A DNA stretch of 64,000 bases, taken from assembly GCF_000374445.1 (NCBI RefSeq), contig NZ_KB894418.1:91367-155366 (forward strand). The letters run 5' to 3'. This document shows positions 27,090 to 39,536 of the stretch, piece by piece; the stretch's first letter is position 1; every line of letters begins with the position of its first letter. The position numbers and the translations under genes are program-made. The notes below the pieces were generated by a model, which saw only the letters and a list, made by a program, of their open reading frames with translations, did not search any database and was not told the origin of the DNA. The DNA is from Actinokineospora enzanensis DSM 44649 (GTDB lineage: Bacteria > Actinomycetota > Actinomycetes > Mycobacteriales > Pseudonocardiaceae).

Positions 27090-28931
27090 CTAGCGGAGTT
27101 TCAGGGCGCGCAGGGCGAAGTGGACCTCGATCAGGGACTGCTTGATCGTCTCGGCCACCACCAGCGACCCGTGGCCCGCGTCGTAGCGATACACCTCGTA
27201 CGGCTGTTCGCGGGCGGCTAGGCGGTCGAGGTAGTTGTCGATCTGGCGGATGGGGCAGCGCGGGTCGTTCTCCCCCGCCAGCACCAGGACCGGCACCCGG
27301 ACCTGGTCGACGTAGGTGATTGGGGAGCACTCGACGTAGCGGTCGTGGAAGTCGGCGGGCGAGCCGCCGAAAAGTGCCCGGTCGAAGGCGCGCAGGGGTT
27401 CCATCTCGTCCTCGTACGCCGCCAGGTAGTCGGCCACCGGGACACCCGCCACGCCCGCCGCCCACAGGTCCGGCTGGGTGCCAAGAGCCAGGAGGGCTAG
27501 GTAGCCACCCCAGGAGGCGCCGTTGACCACGCACGCCTTCGGGTCGGCCAGGCCGGATTGCACGGCCCACGTGTGCACGGCCCGCACGTCCTCCAGTTCC
27601 GTGAGACCGGGGCGGCCCTCGATGGCGTCGCGCCAGACGGAGCCGTAGCCGGTCGAGCCTCGGTAGTTCACGTGCACCACGGCGAAGCCCGCGTCGACCC
27701 ACATGGCGCGGTACGCCGAGAACCGGTCCTCGTCCGCCGCGTGCGGGCCGCCGTGCAGGCTGAACACCGTGGGCAGCGGGCCGTCGGGGGCGTGGGCGGG
27801 GCGGGCGACGAGGGCGTGCACGCGGCCGTTCGGGGTGTCCACGAAGGCGTCCACGACGGGTGAGCTGGACGGCGCGCGGTCGCCGGGCGGGGTCAGCAGG
27901 ACGGCGTCCGTGCCGTCGGCGAACAGGGCGCGGACCACGGACGGCTCCGCGGCGCTGGACCAGGAGTACTCGACCGTCCCGTCCGGACGGGTGTGCGCGT
28001 TGCCGATCGTGCCTGCCGGAGTGTCCAAAGTGGACAGTGTGCCGCTCGCGATGTCGTAGCGATGCAGGGTGTTGCGGGCCTCGTGGGTGTGCGCGACCAA
28101 CAGGGCAGTGCCGTCGGTGTACCAGTCTGCCTCGACCTCGCCGGGCAGGTCGAGGACGATCTCCTGCTCGGTGTCCGCGGCGACGTCCCAGATCAGCAGT
28201 TCCTCGCGGCCGCGGCGCTCGTGCAGGACCAGCAGCCGCTGGTCGCCCGCGACCGGGCTGAACGCGATCCCGTTGAGCCCCTTGCCCTTGCCGTCCCACT
28301 TCTCGGCCACAGTAGACCCGTCGGCGACGGACAGCACGCGCAGCGCGGGGTGGCGGTTGTCGCCGTGTTCGGAGTGCGCGATGGCCAGCAGGGTCTCGTC
28401 CCGGGAGAGCGCGGACACGCCGCCGTCGTGCTCGTTCTGGTAGATGACCTTCGCCTCCTGGCCCGCGTGCGCCAGGAAGATCGTGGTCCCGTCGTCGTCC
28501 GCGACACCGACCACGCGCACCCGGTCGCCGATCTCCAGACCGGCCGGGTAGCCCGCCTTGCTGCCGGGCACCGCGGGGGCGGCCGCGCTGCCCGCCGGGC
28601 GGCCCGCGAACGGCTCGACCACCCAGACGCCGAACTCGTCGCCGTCGGTGTCGGCGAACCACCAGATCGACTCGCCGTCCGGGGCGACGGTGGCGTGCAG
28701 GGTGCCGTTGGGGCGGTCGGTGACCTGCCGGTGCGTGTCGGTGGCGCGGTCCCAGGCGTAGACCTCCCAGACGCCGCTGGCGTTGGAGACGTAGACGGTG
28801 CGGTCGGGCGCCTCCAGCGCCCAGTCGGGCAGGGACACCCGGGCGGCGTGGAAGCGTGCCCGCCAGCGCGCCTCGGCCTGCTCGTCGCTGAACAGGTGGT
28901 CCGGCACCTCGGCCAGGGGATGAGTGGTCAC
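27090..28931 (-). CDS. S9 family prolyl oligopeptidase-like peptidase
   Basis: 613-residue cytoplasmic serine peptidase. Residues ~1-340 form a beta-propeller (repeats such as VYVSNASGVWEVYAWD) that gates the site. The C-terminal alpha/beta hydrolase domain carries S473 in GASWGG, the Asp in AGENDPR and H587 in DAGHG. The family cleaves short peptides, often dipeptides or acyl-peptides, from N-termini. GTG at 28931 is the start. No signal peptide. Convergent with the HSL-type esterase, 39 nt apart. Confidence 0.88.
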   Translation of the reverse strand: MTTHPLAEVPDHLFSDEQAEARWRARFHAARVSLPDWALEAPDRTVYVSNASGVWEVYAWDRATDTHRQVTDRPNGTLHATVAPDGESIWWFADTDGDEFGVWVVEPFAGRPAGSAAAPAVPGSKAGYPAGLEIGDRVRVVGVADDDGTTIFLAHAGQEAKVIYQNEHDGGVSALSRDETLLAIAHSEHGDNRHPALRVLSVADGSTVAEKWDGKGKGLNGIAFSPVAGDQRLLVLHERRGREELLIWDVAADTEQEIVLDLPGEVEADWYTDGTALLVAHTHEARNTLHRYDIASGTLSTLDTPAGTIGNAHTRPDGTVEYSWSSAAEPSVVRALFADGTDAVLLTPPGDRAPSSSPVVDAFVDTPNGRVHALVARPAHAPDGPLPTVFSLHGGPHAADEDRFSAYRAMWVDAGFAVVHVNYRGSTGYGSVWRDAIEGRPGLTELEDVRAVHTWAVQSGLADPKACVVNGASWGGYLALLALGTQPDLWAAGVAGVPVADYLAAYEDEMEPLRAFDRALFGGSPADFHDRYVECSPITYVDQVRVPVLVLAGENDPRCPIRQIDNYLDRLAAREQPYEVYRYDAGHGSLVVAETIKQSLIEVHFALRALKLR

Positions 28932-29165
28932 CCGGCTGATCCTGCCGGCTGGACCGGCCGCCGTCGCCCGCTGTTAGAGGGGGACGGCCGTCCGAACGCC
29001 GGTTCCGGATGGCCGACCAGGCCAACCCGAGCCACCCTCGATTTGTGGCGTTTTCGCAGCTCAAACCGGTTGCGACAAGCGGGTGAACCGACCTTGGTTC
29101 GAACATATGTGTCATACCCCGGCGGTAAGATCGAGGTCGACGACCAGCGAGGGGAGACGGGCGAG

Positions 29166-29819
29166 ATGCCTACCCAGGTCCAGACGCACCGGCCGGATGA
29201 CGCGGTGACGGTGAGTGCTTCTTCCTTTGCCGAGTACGCCGCCGGGGATCGGCGGCGGCGCACCGAGATCGTGACCGCGGCGCACGAGCGGGCGGCCGAC
29301 CCGGACAACTGCGGGCGGGTGTTCTACCTGCCGATCCTGGCCGCGATGGCCACCGCCGCGCGGTCGGAGTACCCGGAGCGGGTGCTGTCCGGCGCGGTGG
29401 CCGCGGCCGAGCTCAACGGGCAGCCGCGGGCGTTCGCCGAGGTGGCCGACGGGTTCCTGGCCTGGTGGTGGCGGTCCCGGCTGACCGCGGTCGACAGCGG
29501 GGCGACGGTGCTGCGGGTCGGCGAGCTGGAGCTGGTGGTGGCGCCGCACCTGGCGGTGCGCGACCGGCACGGCGGCACCCAGATCGTGCTGTTCCACCTG
29601 AAGGAGGCGCCGCTGACCAAGGACGCGGCCAATGCGGCGCTGCGTGTGCTGGCGGTGTGCGAGCCCGAGCTGCTGGCGGGTGCGCGGCCGCTGGTGGTCG
29701 ACGTCCGCCGGGCGAAGGAGCACCGGCTCCGCCGCGACCTGAGCACCACGAGATTGGACGCCTGGCTGAGCGCGGAGGCGGCCGCCTATTCCACGCACTG
29801 GCACCACATGGCTCCGTGA
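29166..29819 (+). CDS. Uncharacterised protein
   Basis: 217-residue protein that I do not recognise. The N-terminal ~110 residues look helical (IVTAAHERAADPDN, AAMATAARSEYPERV). The middle has a run of beta strands, VLRVGELELVVAPHLAVRD and GTQIVLFHLKEAPL, then a helical C-terminus with HWHHMAP at the end. The strand-turn-strand part loosely resembles a restriction-endonuclease-like core, but no clear D..E-x-K set is seen, so this is not claimed. ATG at 29166 has GGGCGAG upstream. Followed by a perfect 18-bp terminator. Confidence 0.6.
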   Translation: MPTQVQTHRPDDAVTVSASSFAEYAAGDRRRRTEIVTAAHERAADPDNCGRVFYLPILAAMATAARSEYPERVLSGAVAAAELNGQPRAFAEVADGFLAWWWRSRLTAVDSGATVLRVGELELVVAPHLAVRDRHGGTQIVLFHLKEAPLTKDAANAALRVLAVCEPELLAGARPLVVDVRRAKEHRLRRDLSTTRLDAWLSAEAAAYSTHWHHMAP

Positions 29820-29878
29820 TGCACCAATTCCCGCAAGAATTCGACTCTGCTGAATAGCGGGATCGCGGAAACGAAAAT

Positions 29879-29922
29879 GGGCCGGTAATCCGATCCGGGG
29901 GGATGGATCGGATTACCGGCCC
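29879..29922. terminator. Bidirectional terminator between convergent genes
   Basis: Perfect 18-bp stem (29879-29896 with 29905-29922), 8-nt loop, preceded by GAAAAT on the left. It lies between the 29166 and 29962 genes. Confidence 0.88.
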
Positions 29923-29961
29923 GGTGCCACTATCGGCACACGAGAGAGCTACGAGGTGGGA

Positions 29962-30663
29962 TCAGTGGCCCAGCAGGCCGCCGACCAGCGGCAGGCCGGA
30001 GAGCAGGCCACCGGCGCCGCCCGCACCACCGGTCAGGCCGCCAAGCAGGCCACCCACCAGCGGCAGACCGCCCAGCAGGCCACCCGCACCACCGGCGCCG
30101 CCGGTCAGGCCGCCCAGCAGACCGCCGACGAGCGGCAGACCGCCCAGCAGGCCACCGGCACCGCCGGACGCGCCGCCGGTCAGGCCGCCGAGCAGACCGG
30201 TGACGGCGCCCAGACCGGGCAGGCCACCGACCACGCCGGAGTTACCGGTGAGGCTGCCCAGCAGGTTGTTCACCAGCTGCTGCACGCTGGTCAACAGGTT
30301 GGTCACGACGCTCAGCCCCGGCACACCGCCGGTGGCTCCGCCGAGCAGGCCGCTCACGTCCGGGATGGGCAGGCCGGACAGGCCAGGCAGACCCTGCTGG
30401 ACCTGCGCGAGCTTGGCGCTCGCGTCGGCCGCCCGCGGGTCGGGTGTCTGCGCCAGTGTGGTGCGCAAGTCGTTGAACGCGGTGCGTACACCCGCGAGGT
30501 CTTGTCGGTCGATCGCTGTCTTGAGCTGGCTGTCGACCGTCTGGATCCGCTCGACAGTTGCCGACGACGCGGTGGCGGTTTCCGCCTGTGCCAATCCGGC
30601 ACCACCGAGGGCGAGAAGACTACCCGCGGCGGCCGCGGCGACGAAGCGAGCGATCTTGTTCAT
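29962..30663 (-). CDS. Secreted Gly/Leu-rich repeat protein
   Basis: 233-residue exported protein of unknown function. Signal peptide MNKIARFVAAAAAGSLLALG with likely cleavage after AQA (about residue 26). Residues ~30-90 form an amphipathic helical domain (VERIQTVDSQLKTAIDRQDL). The rest is almost only Gly, Leu, Ala, Val, Pro and Thr, ending in three near-identical 24-residue repeats of the type GGLPLVGGLLGGLTGGAGGA. Such a composition suggests a surface-associated or aggregating hydrophobic protein. GGAG precedes the ATG. No anchor motif is visible. Confidence 0.7.
   Translation of the reverse strand: MNKIARFVAAAAAGSLLALGGAGLAQAETATASSATVERIQTVDSQLKTAIDRQDLAGVRTAFNDLRTTLAQTPDPRAADASAKLAQVQQGLPGLSGLPIPDVSGLLGGATGGVPGLSVVTNLLTSVQQLVNNLLGSLTGNSGVVGGLPGLGAVTGLLGGLTGGASGGAGGLLGGLPLVGGLLGGLTGGAGGAGGLLGGLPLVGGLLGGLTGGAGGAGGLLSGLPLVGGLLGH
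29965..30190 (-). repeat. 72-bp in-frame tandem repeats of the Gly-rich protein
   Basis: Three 72-bp units encode the 24-residue repeats; they are near-identical at DNA level, which allows copy-number change by slippage or recombination. The last unit has a Ser in place of a Gly and ends at the stop codon. Confidence 0.8.
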
Positions 30664-31022
30664 CGGTTTCTCCTTGTCGGTTGTCCATGTGTTGGACCAC
30701 CAACTCAGTACCGGGGAAATGCGCTCGAATCCATTCTTCCCAGCCGCCGCGAAACAATGATCAAGCGGAGAGTGAGGGGTTTATTCCGACTTCGGGTGAC
30801 GGTGGAGTGACTACGGGTAAGTCACGGACTACGGCTAGTCATCACCGCCGAGAGGAACGCGGCCGCGTCCCTGCCCGAAGGGGCAGGTGTCGCACGATCA
30901 GGCGGGAAACCGGCAGACCTGGCCGGTCGAGTGACAGACCGGTCGGTTTTTCTGGAGTGGTTCAAGAAAGCGGTGTCGGATATTGGCTTGACCGAACCCG
31001 CTCGGTGCGGTGCCATCGGCGC
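30664..31022. other. Intergenic region between divergent genes
   Basis: These 359 nt lie between two divergent genes and hold no supported gene. The left end has the ribosome site of the Gly-rich protein. CCGGTC (30923-30928) and GACCGG (30937-30942) form a short hairpin followed by TCGGTTTTT, which could be a weak attenuator before the MFS gene. Confidence 0.4.
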
Positions 31023-32195
31023 ATGCAGCTGTACCGCCGGATGCTCGGCCTCCCCGGCGTGCGCACGCTGATGACCTTGATGTTCTTCGCCCGCATCCCG
31101 CTGGCGGCCGCCAGCATGGTGCTCACCCTGCAGGTCGCCGTCGGCCTCGGCCGCGGTTACGGCCAAGCGGGCCTCGTCGGCGCGGCCAGCACGATCGGCG
31201 TGGCGATCGGCGCACCGGTGATGGGCATGGTCGTCGACCGGTACGGGCTTCGCCCGATGGTGTTGTTCGCCACTGTCTGCGAGACCGCGTTCTGGCTCAC
31301 CGCCCGGTACATGTCCTACCCCGTCCTGCTCGGCGCGGCGTTCCTCGGCGGGCTGCTGTCCCTGCCCACCATGTCGATCGCCCGCCAGGCCATCGCCGCG
31401 ATGGTCCCGGACGACCTGCGTCGCACGGCGTTCTCGATGGACTCGATCTCGGTTGAACTGAGCTTCATGGTCGGCCCCTCGGTGGCGGTCGTCCTCGCCA
31501 CCAACGTCTCCCCGGCGGCCGCGACCACCGCGCTGGGCATCGCGAGTTTCGTGGTCGGCATGGCGATCGCGATCTTCAACCCCCGCGTACGCGCCGAACA
31601 CGAGCAGGACGAGCGCGGCCGGATCCCCCGACGGGAATGGCTGACCCCCCGCCTGATCGGCGTCATGGCGGTGGGCGGCGGGGCGGTGTTCGTCCTCGCG
31701 GGCACGGACGTGACGGTCGTGGCCGCGCTGCGGGGACAAGGTCAGCTGGACTGGGCCTGGGCCCTGGTGGTGATCATCTGCACGGCGTCGGCCCTGGGTG
31801 GGCTGGTGCATGGGGCGGTGCACCGGTCGCTGCCGCAGGTGTGGCTGATGGTGCTGCTCGGCGCGCTGACGATTCCGGTGGGACTGCTGCTGGACCCGTG
31901 GTGGTTGATGGCGCTGGCGCTGGTGCCCGCGAGCGCCATGTGCGCGCCGACGATCGCGGCCACGGGTGAGGAGGTGACCCGGCTGTCGCCCGTGTCGATG
32001 CGCGGGGAGGCGACCGGGTTGCAGAGCTCGGCGATGACGTTGGGCGCCTCGATGGGGGCGCCGGTGGTGGGGTTCGTGGTGGACCACTCGTCGCCGGGGT
32101 GGGGGTTCGTGGTGGGGGGCGCGGGTGGGCTGTTGATCGGGATCGGGGCGATGGTGTTGAGCAGCCGATCCGCTCGACGGGTTCCGGTCGCGTAG
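31023..32195 (+). CDS. MFS transporter, paralogue of 9443-10690
   Basis: 390-residue major-facilitator protein with about 12 membrane segments. MVVDRYGLRPMV replaces the loop 2-3 motif. Helices I-IV align by eye with the MFS protein at 9443, so the two arose by duplication. ATG at 31023 starts just before the first helix; the upstream open frame has no membrane character. Substrate unknown; drug or metabolite efflux is likely. It is the last gene of the segment bounded by tRNA-Pro and the tRNA-Pro fragment at 32232. Confidence 0.8.
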   Translation: MQLYRRMLGLPGVRTLMTLMFFARIPLAAASMVLTLQVAVGLGRGYGQAGLVGAASTIGVAIGAPVMGMVVDRYGLRPMVLFATVCETAFWLTARYMSYPVLLGAAFLGGLLSLPTMSIARQAIAAMVPDDLRRTAFSMDSISVELSFMVGPSVAVVLATNVSPAAATTALGIASFVVGMAIAIFNPRVRAEHEQDERGRIPRREWLTPRLIGVMAVGGGAVFVLAGTDVTVVAALRGQGQLDWAWALVVIICTASALGGLVHGAVHRSLPQVWLMVLLGALTIPVGLLLDPWWLMALALVPASAMCAPTIAATGEEVTRLSPVSMRGEATGLQSSAMTLGASMGAPVVGFVVDHSSPGWGFVVGGAGGLLIGIGAMVLSSRSARRVPVA

Positions 32196-32231
32196 GTGCG
32201 CCTGTCTGTTTCTTAGACGCTTGTTCGCACC

Positions 32232-32262
32232 CTTCGTTCGGGACGAAGAGGTCGCGGGTTCA
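32232..32262 (+). pseudogene. Displaced tRNA-Pro fragment (anticodon arm to T stem)
   Basis: Thirty-one nt matching 24005-24035 of tRNA-Pro with one mismatch (A to G at the 25th base); the first 24 nt are identical. It covers the anticodon stem-loop with CGG anticodon, the variable loop and the 5' T stem. No acceptor stem or D arm is present, so it is not a gene. Same orientation as the intact tRNA, 8.2 kb away, as left by tRNA-targeted integration. Confidence 0.7.
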
Positions 32263-32314
32263 CCTCCGGCCGCTTCCATCGCTGGGATGGGTGAAAAGTT
32301 CGGGCCGGAAATGG

Positions 32315-32352
32315 CTCGCGCCGCAGGTCCGGGGGTGGGCCTGCGGCGCGAG
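32315..32352. terminator. Terminator between MFS and asd
   Basis: Perfect 13-bp GC-rich stem (32315-32327 with 32340-32352) and a 12-nt loop, 14 nt after the asd stop; it can serve both convergent genes. Confidence 0.8.
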
Positions 32353-32366
32353 ACGGTTCTATCGGG

Positions 32367-33427
32367 TTACAGCGTGGAGATCAGGGATTCGGCGATCTCG
32401 TAGGTGTTGAGGGCGGCACCCTTGCGGAGGTTGTCGCCGCAGACGAAGAAGTCGAGGGTGTTGGGGAAGTCGAGGGCCTGGCGGATTCGGCCGACGTAGG
32501 TGGGGTCGCCGCCGACGACGTCGGCGGGGGTGGGGAACTTGCCGGTCGCGGGGTCGTCGACCAGGACGATGGAGGGCTGGCCCGCGAAGATCTCCTGGGC
32601 CTTGGCGACGGTGACCGGCGAGGCGAAGGTGGCGTGGACCGCGAGCGAGTGGGTGGTGACCACTGGGACGCGGACGCAGGTGGCGGAGACCTTCAGGTCC
32701 GGGATGCCGAGGATCTTGCGGGACTCGTTGCGGACCTTCAGTTCCTCGCTGGCCCAGCCGTCCTCCTTCAGCGAGCCTGCCCAGGGGACCACGTTCATGG
32801 CCAGCGGGGCCGGGAACGGGGAGTCCTCTTGGGACAGACCGGCCGCGGTCAGGGCCTCGCGGACGTCGCCTGCGCGGGTGCCGACCTGCTTGCCGCTGAC
32901 GGCCGCGTACTCGGCGTACAGGCGGTCGATGCCTGCCTGGCCCGCGCCGGAGGCCGCCTGGTAGGAGGCGACGACCAGTTCGCGCAGGCCGAACGCGTGG
33001 TGCAGGGCACCGATGGCGGCCATCATCGACAGGGTGGTGCAGTTGGGATTGGCGATGATGCCGCGCGGGCGGGTGGTGACCTTGTCCTGGTTGACCTCCG
33101 GCACCACCAGCGGCACCTGGTCGTCCATCCGGAACGCGCCGGAGTTGTCGACCGCGATGGCGCCGCGGGCGGCGGCGATCGGGGCCCATTCGGCGGAGAC
33201 CTCGTCCGGGACGTCGAACATGGCGACGTCGACGCCGTCGAAGACCTCCGGGGCCAGGGCCTGGACGGTCAGCTCCTGGCCGCGGACGGTGAGCTTCTTG
33301 CCTGCCGAGCGCGGCGACGCGATCAGCCGGACCTCACCCCACGGCCACTCGGCGCGGCCATTGAGAATGTCGATCATCATGGTGCCCACGGCGCCGGTCG
33401 CGCCGACCAGGGCGAGTACGGGTGCCA

Positions 33428-33428
<1 letters not shown>
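32367..33428 (-). CDS. asd: Aspartate-semialdehyde dehydrogenase
   Basis: 353-residue NADPH-dependent enzyme that converts aspartyl phosphate to aspartate semialdehyde, the second step to lysine, diaminopimelate, threonine and methionine. N-terminal GATGAVG nucleotide loop at about 9-15; active-site C130 in NPNCTTL; the C-terminal region has the substrate Arg/His segment [13 protein letters not shown]. The ATG overlaps the aspartokinase stop (TGATG), so both are cotranslated. Terminator follows. Confidence 0.95.
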
Positions 33429-34693
<1,265 letters not shown>

Positions 34694-34893
34694 TGCGTGC
34701 AACCTCCTCATGCCGAGTACGCGTGTGGGCCTCCACCGGCCCGACGCCGCACATCGGGGGTGAGCCTACCTGCGCCATCACCGGTGTTCCGCGGCTCTTG
34801 TGGCCCCCGCCACTGCGGTGCCACCGAGTGGCGGAACGCGGCGACTACTGTGAGGCTGCCGAGCCAGCCAACCAGTCGGGGAAGGATCAGCCG

Positions 34894-36141
34894 GTGTCCG
34901 CCACGGACGTGACCAGCACCGCGCCGGGGAACGCGGCCAAGGACGCAGACAGCCCCACACCGCATGACGAGGACGGCCCCGGCGAGGCGGCCAGGACCGG
35001 GCTGTTGGACAGCTGGCCGCCGAGCAGGTTGCTGCGGCTGTTCGCGCCCGCGCTGGTCTTCCTCGGTGTCCGGGAGATCGGGCTGCTCGGGTTGAGCTGG
35101 ATGTCGGGGCGCAACGACATCTCGGCGAGCGACGCGCTGCGGTCGTGGGACGGGCAGTGGTTCCTGTCCATCGCGGCCAACGGCTACTCGGGAGTACCGC
35201 CGCACCTGGTCGACGCGTTCGGCAAGCGCAGCCCGGAGACGCCGTTGGCGTTCTTCCCCGGCTATCCGACGCTCGTCGGCTGGGTGCACGACCTGGGTTT
35301 CCGGCTGGTGCCGTCGGCGCTGGCGGTCACGATCGTGTTCGGCATGGTGTGCGCGTACGGCCTGGCCCGGCTGGGGACGATCCTGCCCGGCGGGTCGTGG
35401 CGGGTGGGGCTGATCCTGGTGGCGCTGTTCGCCGCCTCGCCGATGTCGATCGTGTTGTCCATGGCCTACTCGGAGTCCGTGTTCTGCGCGTTCGCGGTGT
35501 GGGCGCTGGTGTGTGTGTTGGAACGTGAGTGGGTCACCGCCGGGATCTGTTGCGCGCTCGCCGGTCTGGTCCGACCGACGGCGGCGGCGCTGGTGCTGGC
35601 GATCGTGCTGGCCGCGGCGATCGCGATCGTGCGCCGCCGGGACGGATGGCGGCCGTGGGCGGGCGTGGTGATCGCGCCGATGGGCCTGGTCGGCTACCTG
35701 GCCTGGGTGGGCAGCCGGACCGGCGAGTGGGACGGCTGGTTCGCCCTGCAGGAACGCGGCTGGGCATCCGGTTTCGACGGTGGCGCCGCGACAGTGAAGT
35801 TCGGACTCGACATCCTCGGCAACGGCCGCTCGGTGCTGGAGGTGGCCACCGTCGGGTTGATCGTGACCGCGCTGGTGCTGCTGGTGCTGACAGTCAGGGC
35901 GCGGGTGCCGTGGCCGCTGGTCGTGTACACGGCTGGTGTGCTGGTGATGGACCTGTGCTCGAACGGGCTGATGAACTCCAAGGTCCGGCTGATGGTGCCC
36001 GCCTTCGTCCTGCTCGTCCCGATCGCGCTGGCGCTGGACAAGCGCAAGCGGTCGACGATGGTCCTGGTGCTGGCGGCGGTCGCGGTGACCGGGTCGTGGT
36101 TCGGCGCCTACTCCGTGACAGCGTGGGGCTATGCGATCTGA
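34894..36141 (+). CDS. PIG-V-like membrane mannosyltransferase (GT-C fold)
   Basis: 415-residue polytopic protein with about 9-10 hydrophobic segments. The extracellular first loop contains RSWDGQWFLSIAANGY and AFFPGYP, the GT-C signature of the PIG-V family in which the acidic residue contacts the polyprenyl-linked donor, and SPMSIVLSMAYSESVF is also typical. It probably transfers mannose from polyprenyl-phosphate mannose to an envelope glycolipid or protein. GTG at 34894 has GAAGGA upstream. The N-terminal 45 residues are polar. The last 11 nt overlap the nitroreductase gene. Confidence 0.7.
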   Translation: MSATDVTSTAPGNAAKDADSPTPHDEDGPGEAARTGLLDSWPPSRLLRLFAPALVFLGVREIGLLGLSWMSGRNDISASDALRSWDGQWFLSIAANGYSGVPPHLVDAFGKRSPETPLAFFPGYPTLVGWVHDLGFRLVPSALAVTIVFGMVCAYGLARLGTILPGGSWRVGLILVALFAASPMSIVLSMAYSESVFCAFAVWALVCVLEREWVTAGICCALAGLVRPTAAALVLAIVLAAAIAIVRRRDGWRPWAGVVIAPMGLVGYLAWVGSRTGEWDGWFALQERGWASGFDGGAATVKFGLDILGNGRSVLEVATVGLIVTALVLLVLTVRARVPWPLVVYTAGVLVMDLCSNGLMNSKVRLMVPAFVLLVPIALALDKRKRSTMVLVLAAVAVTGSWFGAYSVTAWGYAI

Positions 36142-36733
36142 CCACCACGAGGCGCACGGCGAGTTCGCGCCGCACCCGCTGATCCGCGACCGGTGGAGCC
36201 CGCGCGCGCTGGACCCGGACGGCGTCGTGCCGACCGAGGCGCTGCTGCGGATGCTCACGGCTGCCCGCTGGGCACCGTCCTATGGCAACACCCAGCCCGC
36301 CCGCTACCTCGTCGGTCCACGTGGAACGGACACGTTCGACCGGATCCTGGCGTTGCTGGTACCGGGAAACCAGGCGTGGGCACGCAATGCGGGCGCGCTG
36401 CTGGTGGCGTGCGCGCAGCTGGAGAACGCGAAGGGACCGGTGCCGTACGCCGAGTACGGGGTCGGGTTGGCGACGCAGAACCTGGTGCTGCAAGCGGTGG
36501 CTGAAGGTCTGGTGGCCCACCAGATGGCGGGCTTCGACGCGCCGGGTGTGGCCGCCGAGTTCGGTCTACCCGGGACGGTCCGGCCGTTGACGGCGGTGGC
36601 CGTCGGCGTCCTCGGCTCGCCCGACCTGTTGCCGGAGGACCGGCGCGATCGGGAAACCGCGCCGAGGCACCGGATTCCGTTGTCCAAGTTGGCGTTCACC
36701 CAGCACTGGGACCATCCCTTCACGACCGGGTGA
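36131..36733 (+). CDS. Nitroreductase family protein
   Basis: 200-residue FMN-binding nitroreductase-like protein. RWSPRALDPDGVV with ARWAPSYGNTQPARYLV is the flavin-binding N-terminal pattern, and GLATQNLVLQAVAEGLVAHQMAGFD the dimer helix. Members reduce nitro compounds, quinones or enones. The ATG lies inside the last codons of the glycosyltransferase gene, so they are probably coupled. Substrate unknown. Confidence 0.85.
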   Translation: MRSDHHEAHGEFAPHPLIRDRWSPRALDPDGVVPTEALLRMLTAARWAPSYGNTQPARYLVGPRGTDTFDRILALLVPGNQAWARNAGALLVACAQLENAKGPVPYAEYGVGLATQNLVLQAVAEGLVAHQMAGFDAPGVAAEFGLPGTVRPLTAVAVGVLGSPDLLPEDRRDRETAPRHRIPLSKLAFTQHWDHPFTTG

Positions 36734-36752
36734 ACCTCGCGCGGCTGTCCAC

Positions 36753-37100
36753 TCAGCCGAGCCTGCGGACCAACCTGCTGACAGCGGACGAGAGAGCCAG
36801 CCAGAACACCACCGCCAGGCTGTAATTGATCAGCAGACCCAGCTTCCGGTCCTCCGGCGTGAACAAAGTCTTGAACGCCAACGCGAGCGGCTCGGCCACG
36901 ACGCGCGCCGCCGACGCGATCGGGTTGGCCGGGTCCACGTTGCCCATGACCAAGACCACGTGGATCACCAGGACGAACGCGACCAACAGTCCGACCAGGC
37001 GGATGAGACGCGAGACTGTCCCCATCGCCGCGCCGCGGATCTCGGGTGCGGCGCGGCGATGGGCGTCCCGACCGGACGTGTCGGTGGCGGGCTCGGCCAT
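36753..37100 (-). CDS. Small membrane protein, tandem paralogue of 37115-37411
   Basis: 115-residue protein with a polar N-terminus (about 25 aa) and two hydrophobic segments (about 32-52 and 83-105). The second half, AEPLALAFKTLFTPEDRKL..INYSLAVVFWL...RLVRRLG, matches the neighbour's AEPLALFFPGLFP...VNYGLAAVFWL...RLVR. Function unknown; fold resembles small integral proteins of unknown role. Separated from the neighbour by 14 nt, so probably cotranscribed. Confidence 0.6.
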   Translation of the reverse strand: MAEPATDTSGRDAHRRAAPEIRGAAMGTVSRLIRLVGLLVAFVLVIHVVLVMGNVDPANPIASAARVVAEPLALAFKTLFTPEDRKLGLLINYSLAVVFWLALSSAVSRLVRRLG

Positions 37101-37114
37101 GCCACGGGTACCGG

Positions 37115-37411
37115 TCAGCGGACCAGCCGGGCGATGAACCCGGCCACGACCAGCCAGAACACCGCGGCGAGACCATAGTTGACGATCACCGCGAGGGTCG
37201 GGTTGTCGATCGGGAACAGCCCGGGGAAGAACAGTGCGAGCGGTTCCGCGAGTGAGCGGATGAACTGGAAGAAGGCGTTGCCCGCGTTGGCACCGAGGAC
37301 GTTGAGCAGGATGTAGACGACCTCGATGATCGCGAACAGGGCGCCGATACCGGTGATGATCCGAGCCGCGGAACCGCGGGTGCTGGTGCCGTGCCATCGA
37401 CGAGTAACCAT
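37115..37411 (-). CDS. Small membrane protein, tandem paralogue of 36753-37100
   Basis: 98-residue protein with two hydrophobic segments (about residues 20-42 and 72-94) separated by NAGNAFFQFIRSLAEPLALFF. Shares AEPLAL-x-F, NY-x-LA-x-VFWL and a basic end RLVR with the following gene, so it is a tandem duplicate. Upstream gene of the two-gene unit. No homologue of known function is recognised. Confidence 0.6.
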   Translation of the reverse strand: MVTRRWHGTSTRGSAARIITGIGALFAIIEVVYILLNVLGANAGNAFFQFIRSLAEPLALFFPGLFPIDNPTLAVIVNYGLAAVFWLVVAGFIARLVR

Positions 37412-37495
37412 GCCTGGAAAGTGCCCCTGACCTCGATGGTCGTAACTACTCCGAACGGCCCAACGCGCTCGGCGGTCCAGCATGTGGACTTCTGA

Positions 37496-39445
<1,950 letters not shown>

Positions 39446-39536
39446 GGGTTCACTGTCCTGACGGGACGGAAGCGTGTCGGGTGCTGCTCGTGTTGGGGCA
39501 TTGGGCGCGCTTTTGTCTTGTCATCCTCAAAGATGT

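Noticed and set aside
29096..29113. LexA-like SOS box upstream of the gene at 29166
   Set aside because: One half-site (TCGAAC) is exact, but the other half (GTGTCA) matches only about half of the expected GTTCGA.
32222..32285. Second tRNA-Pro gene
   Set aside because: Only the anticodon arm to T stem is present; no acceptor stem or D arm can be formed.
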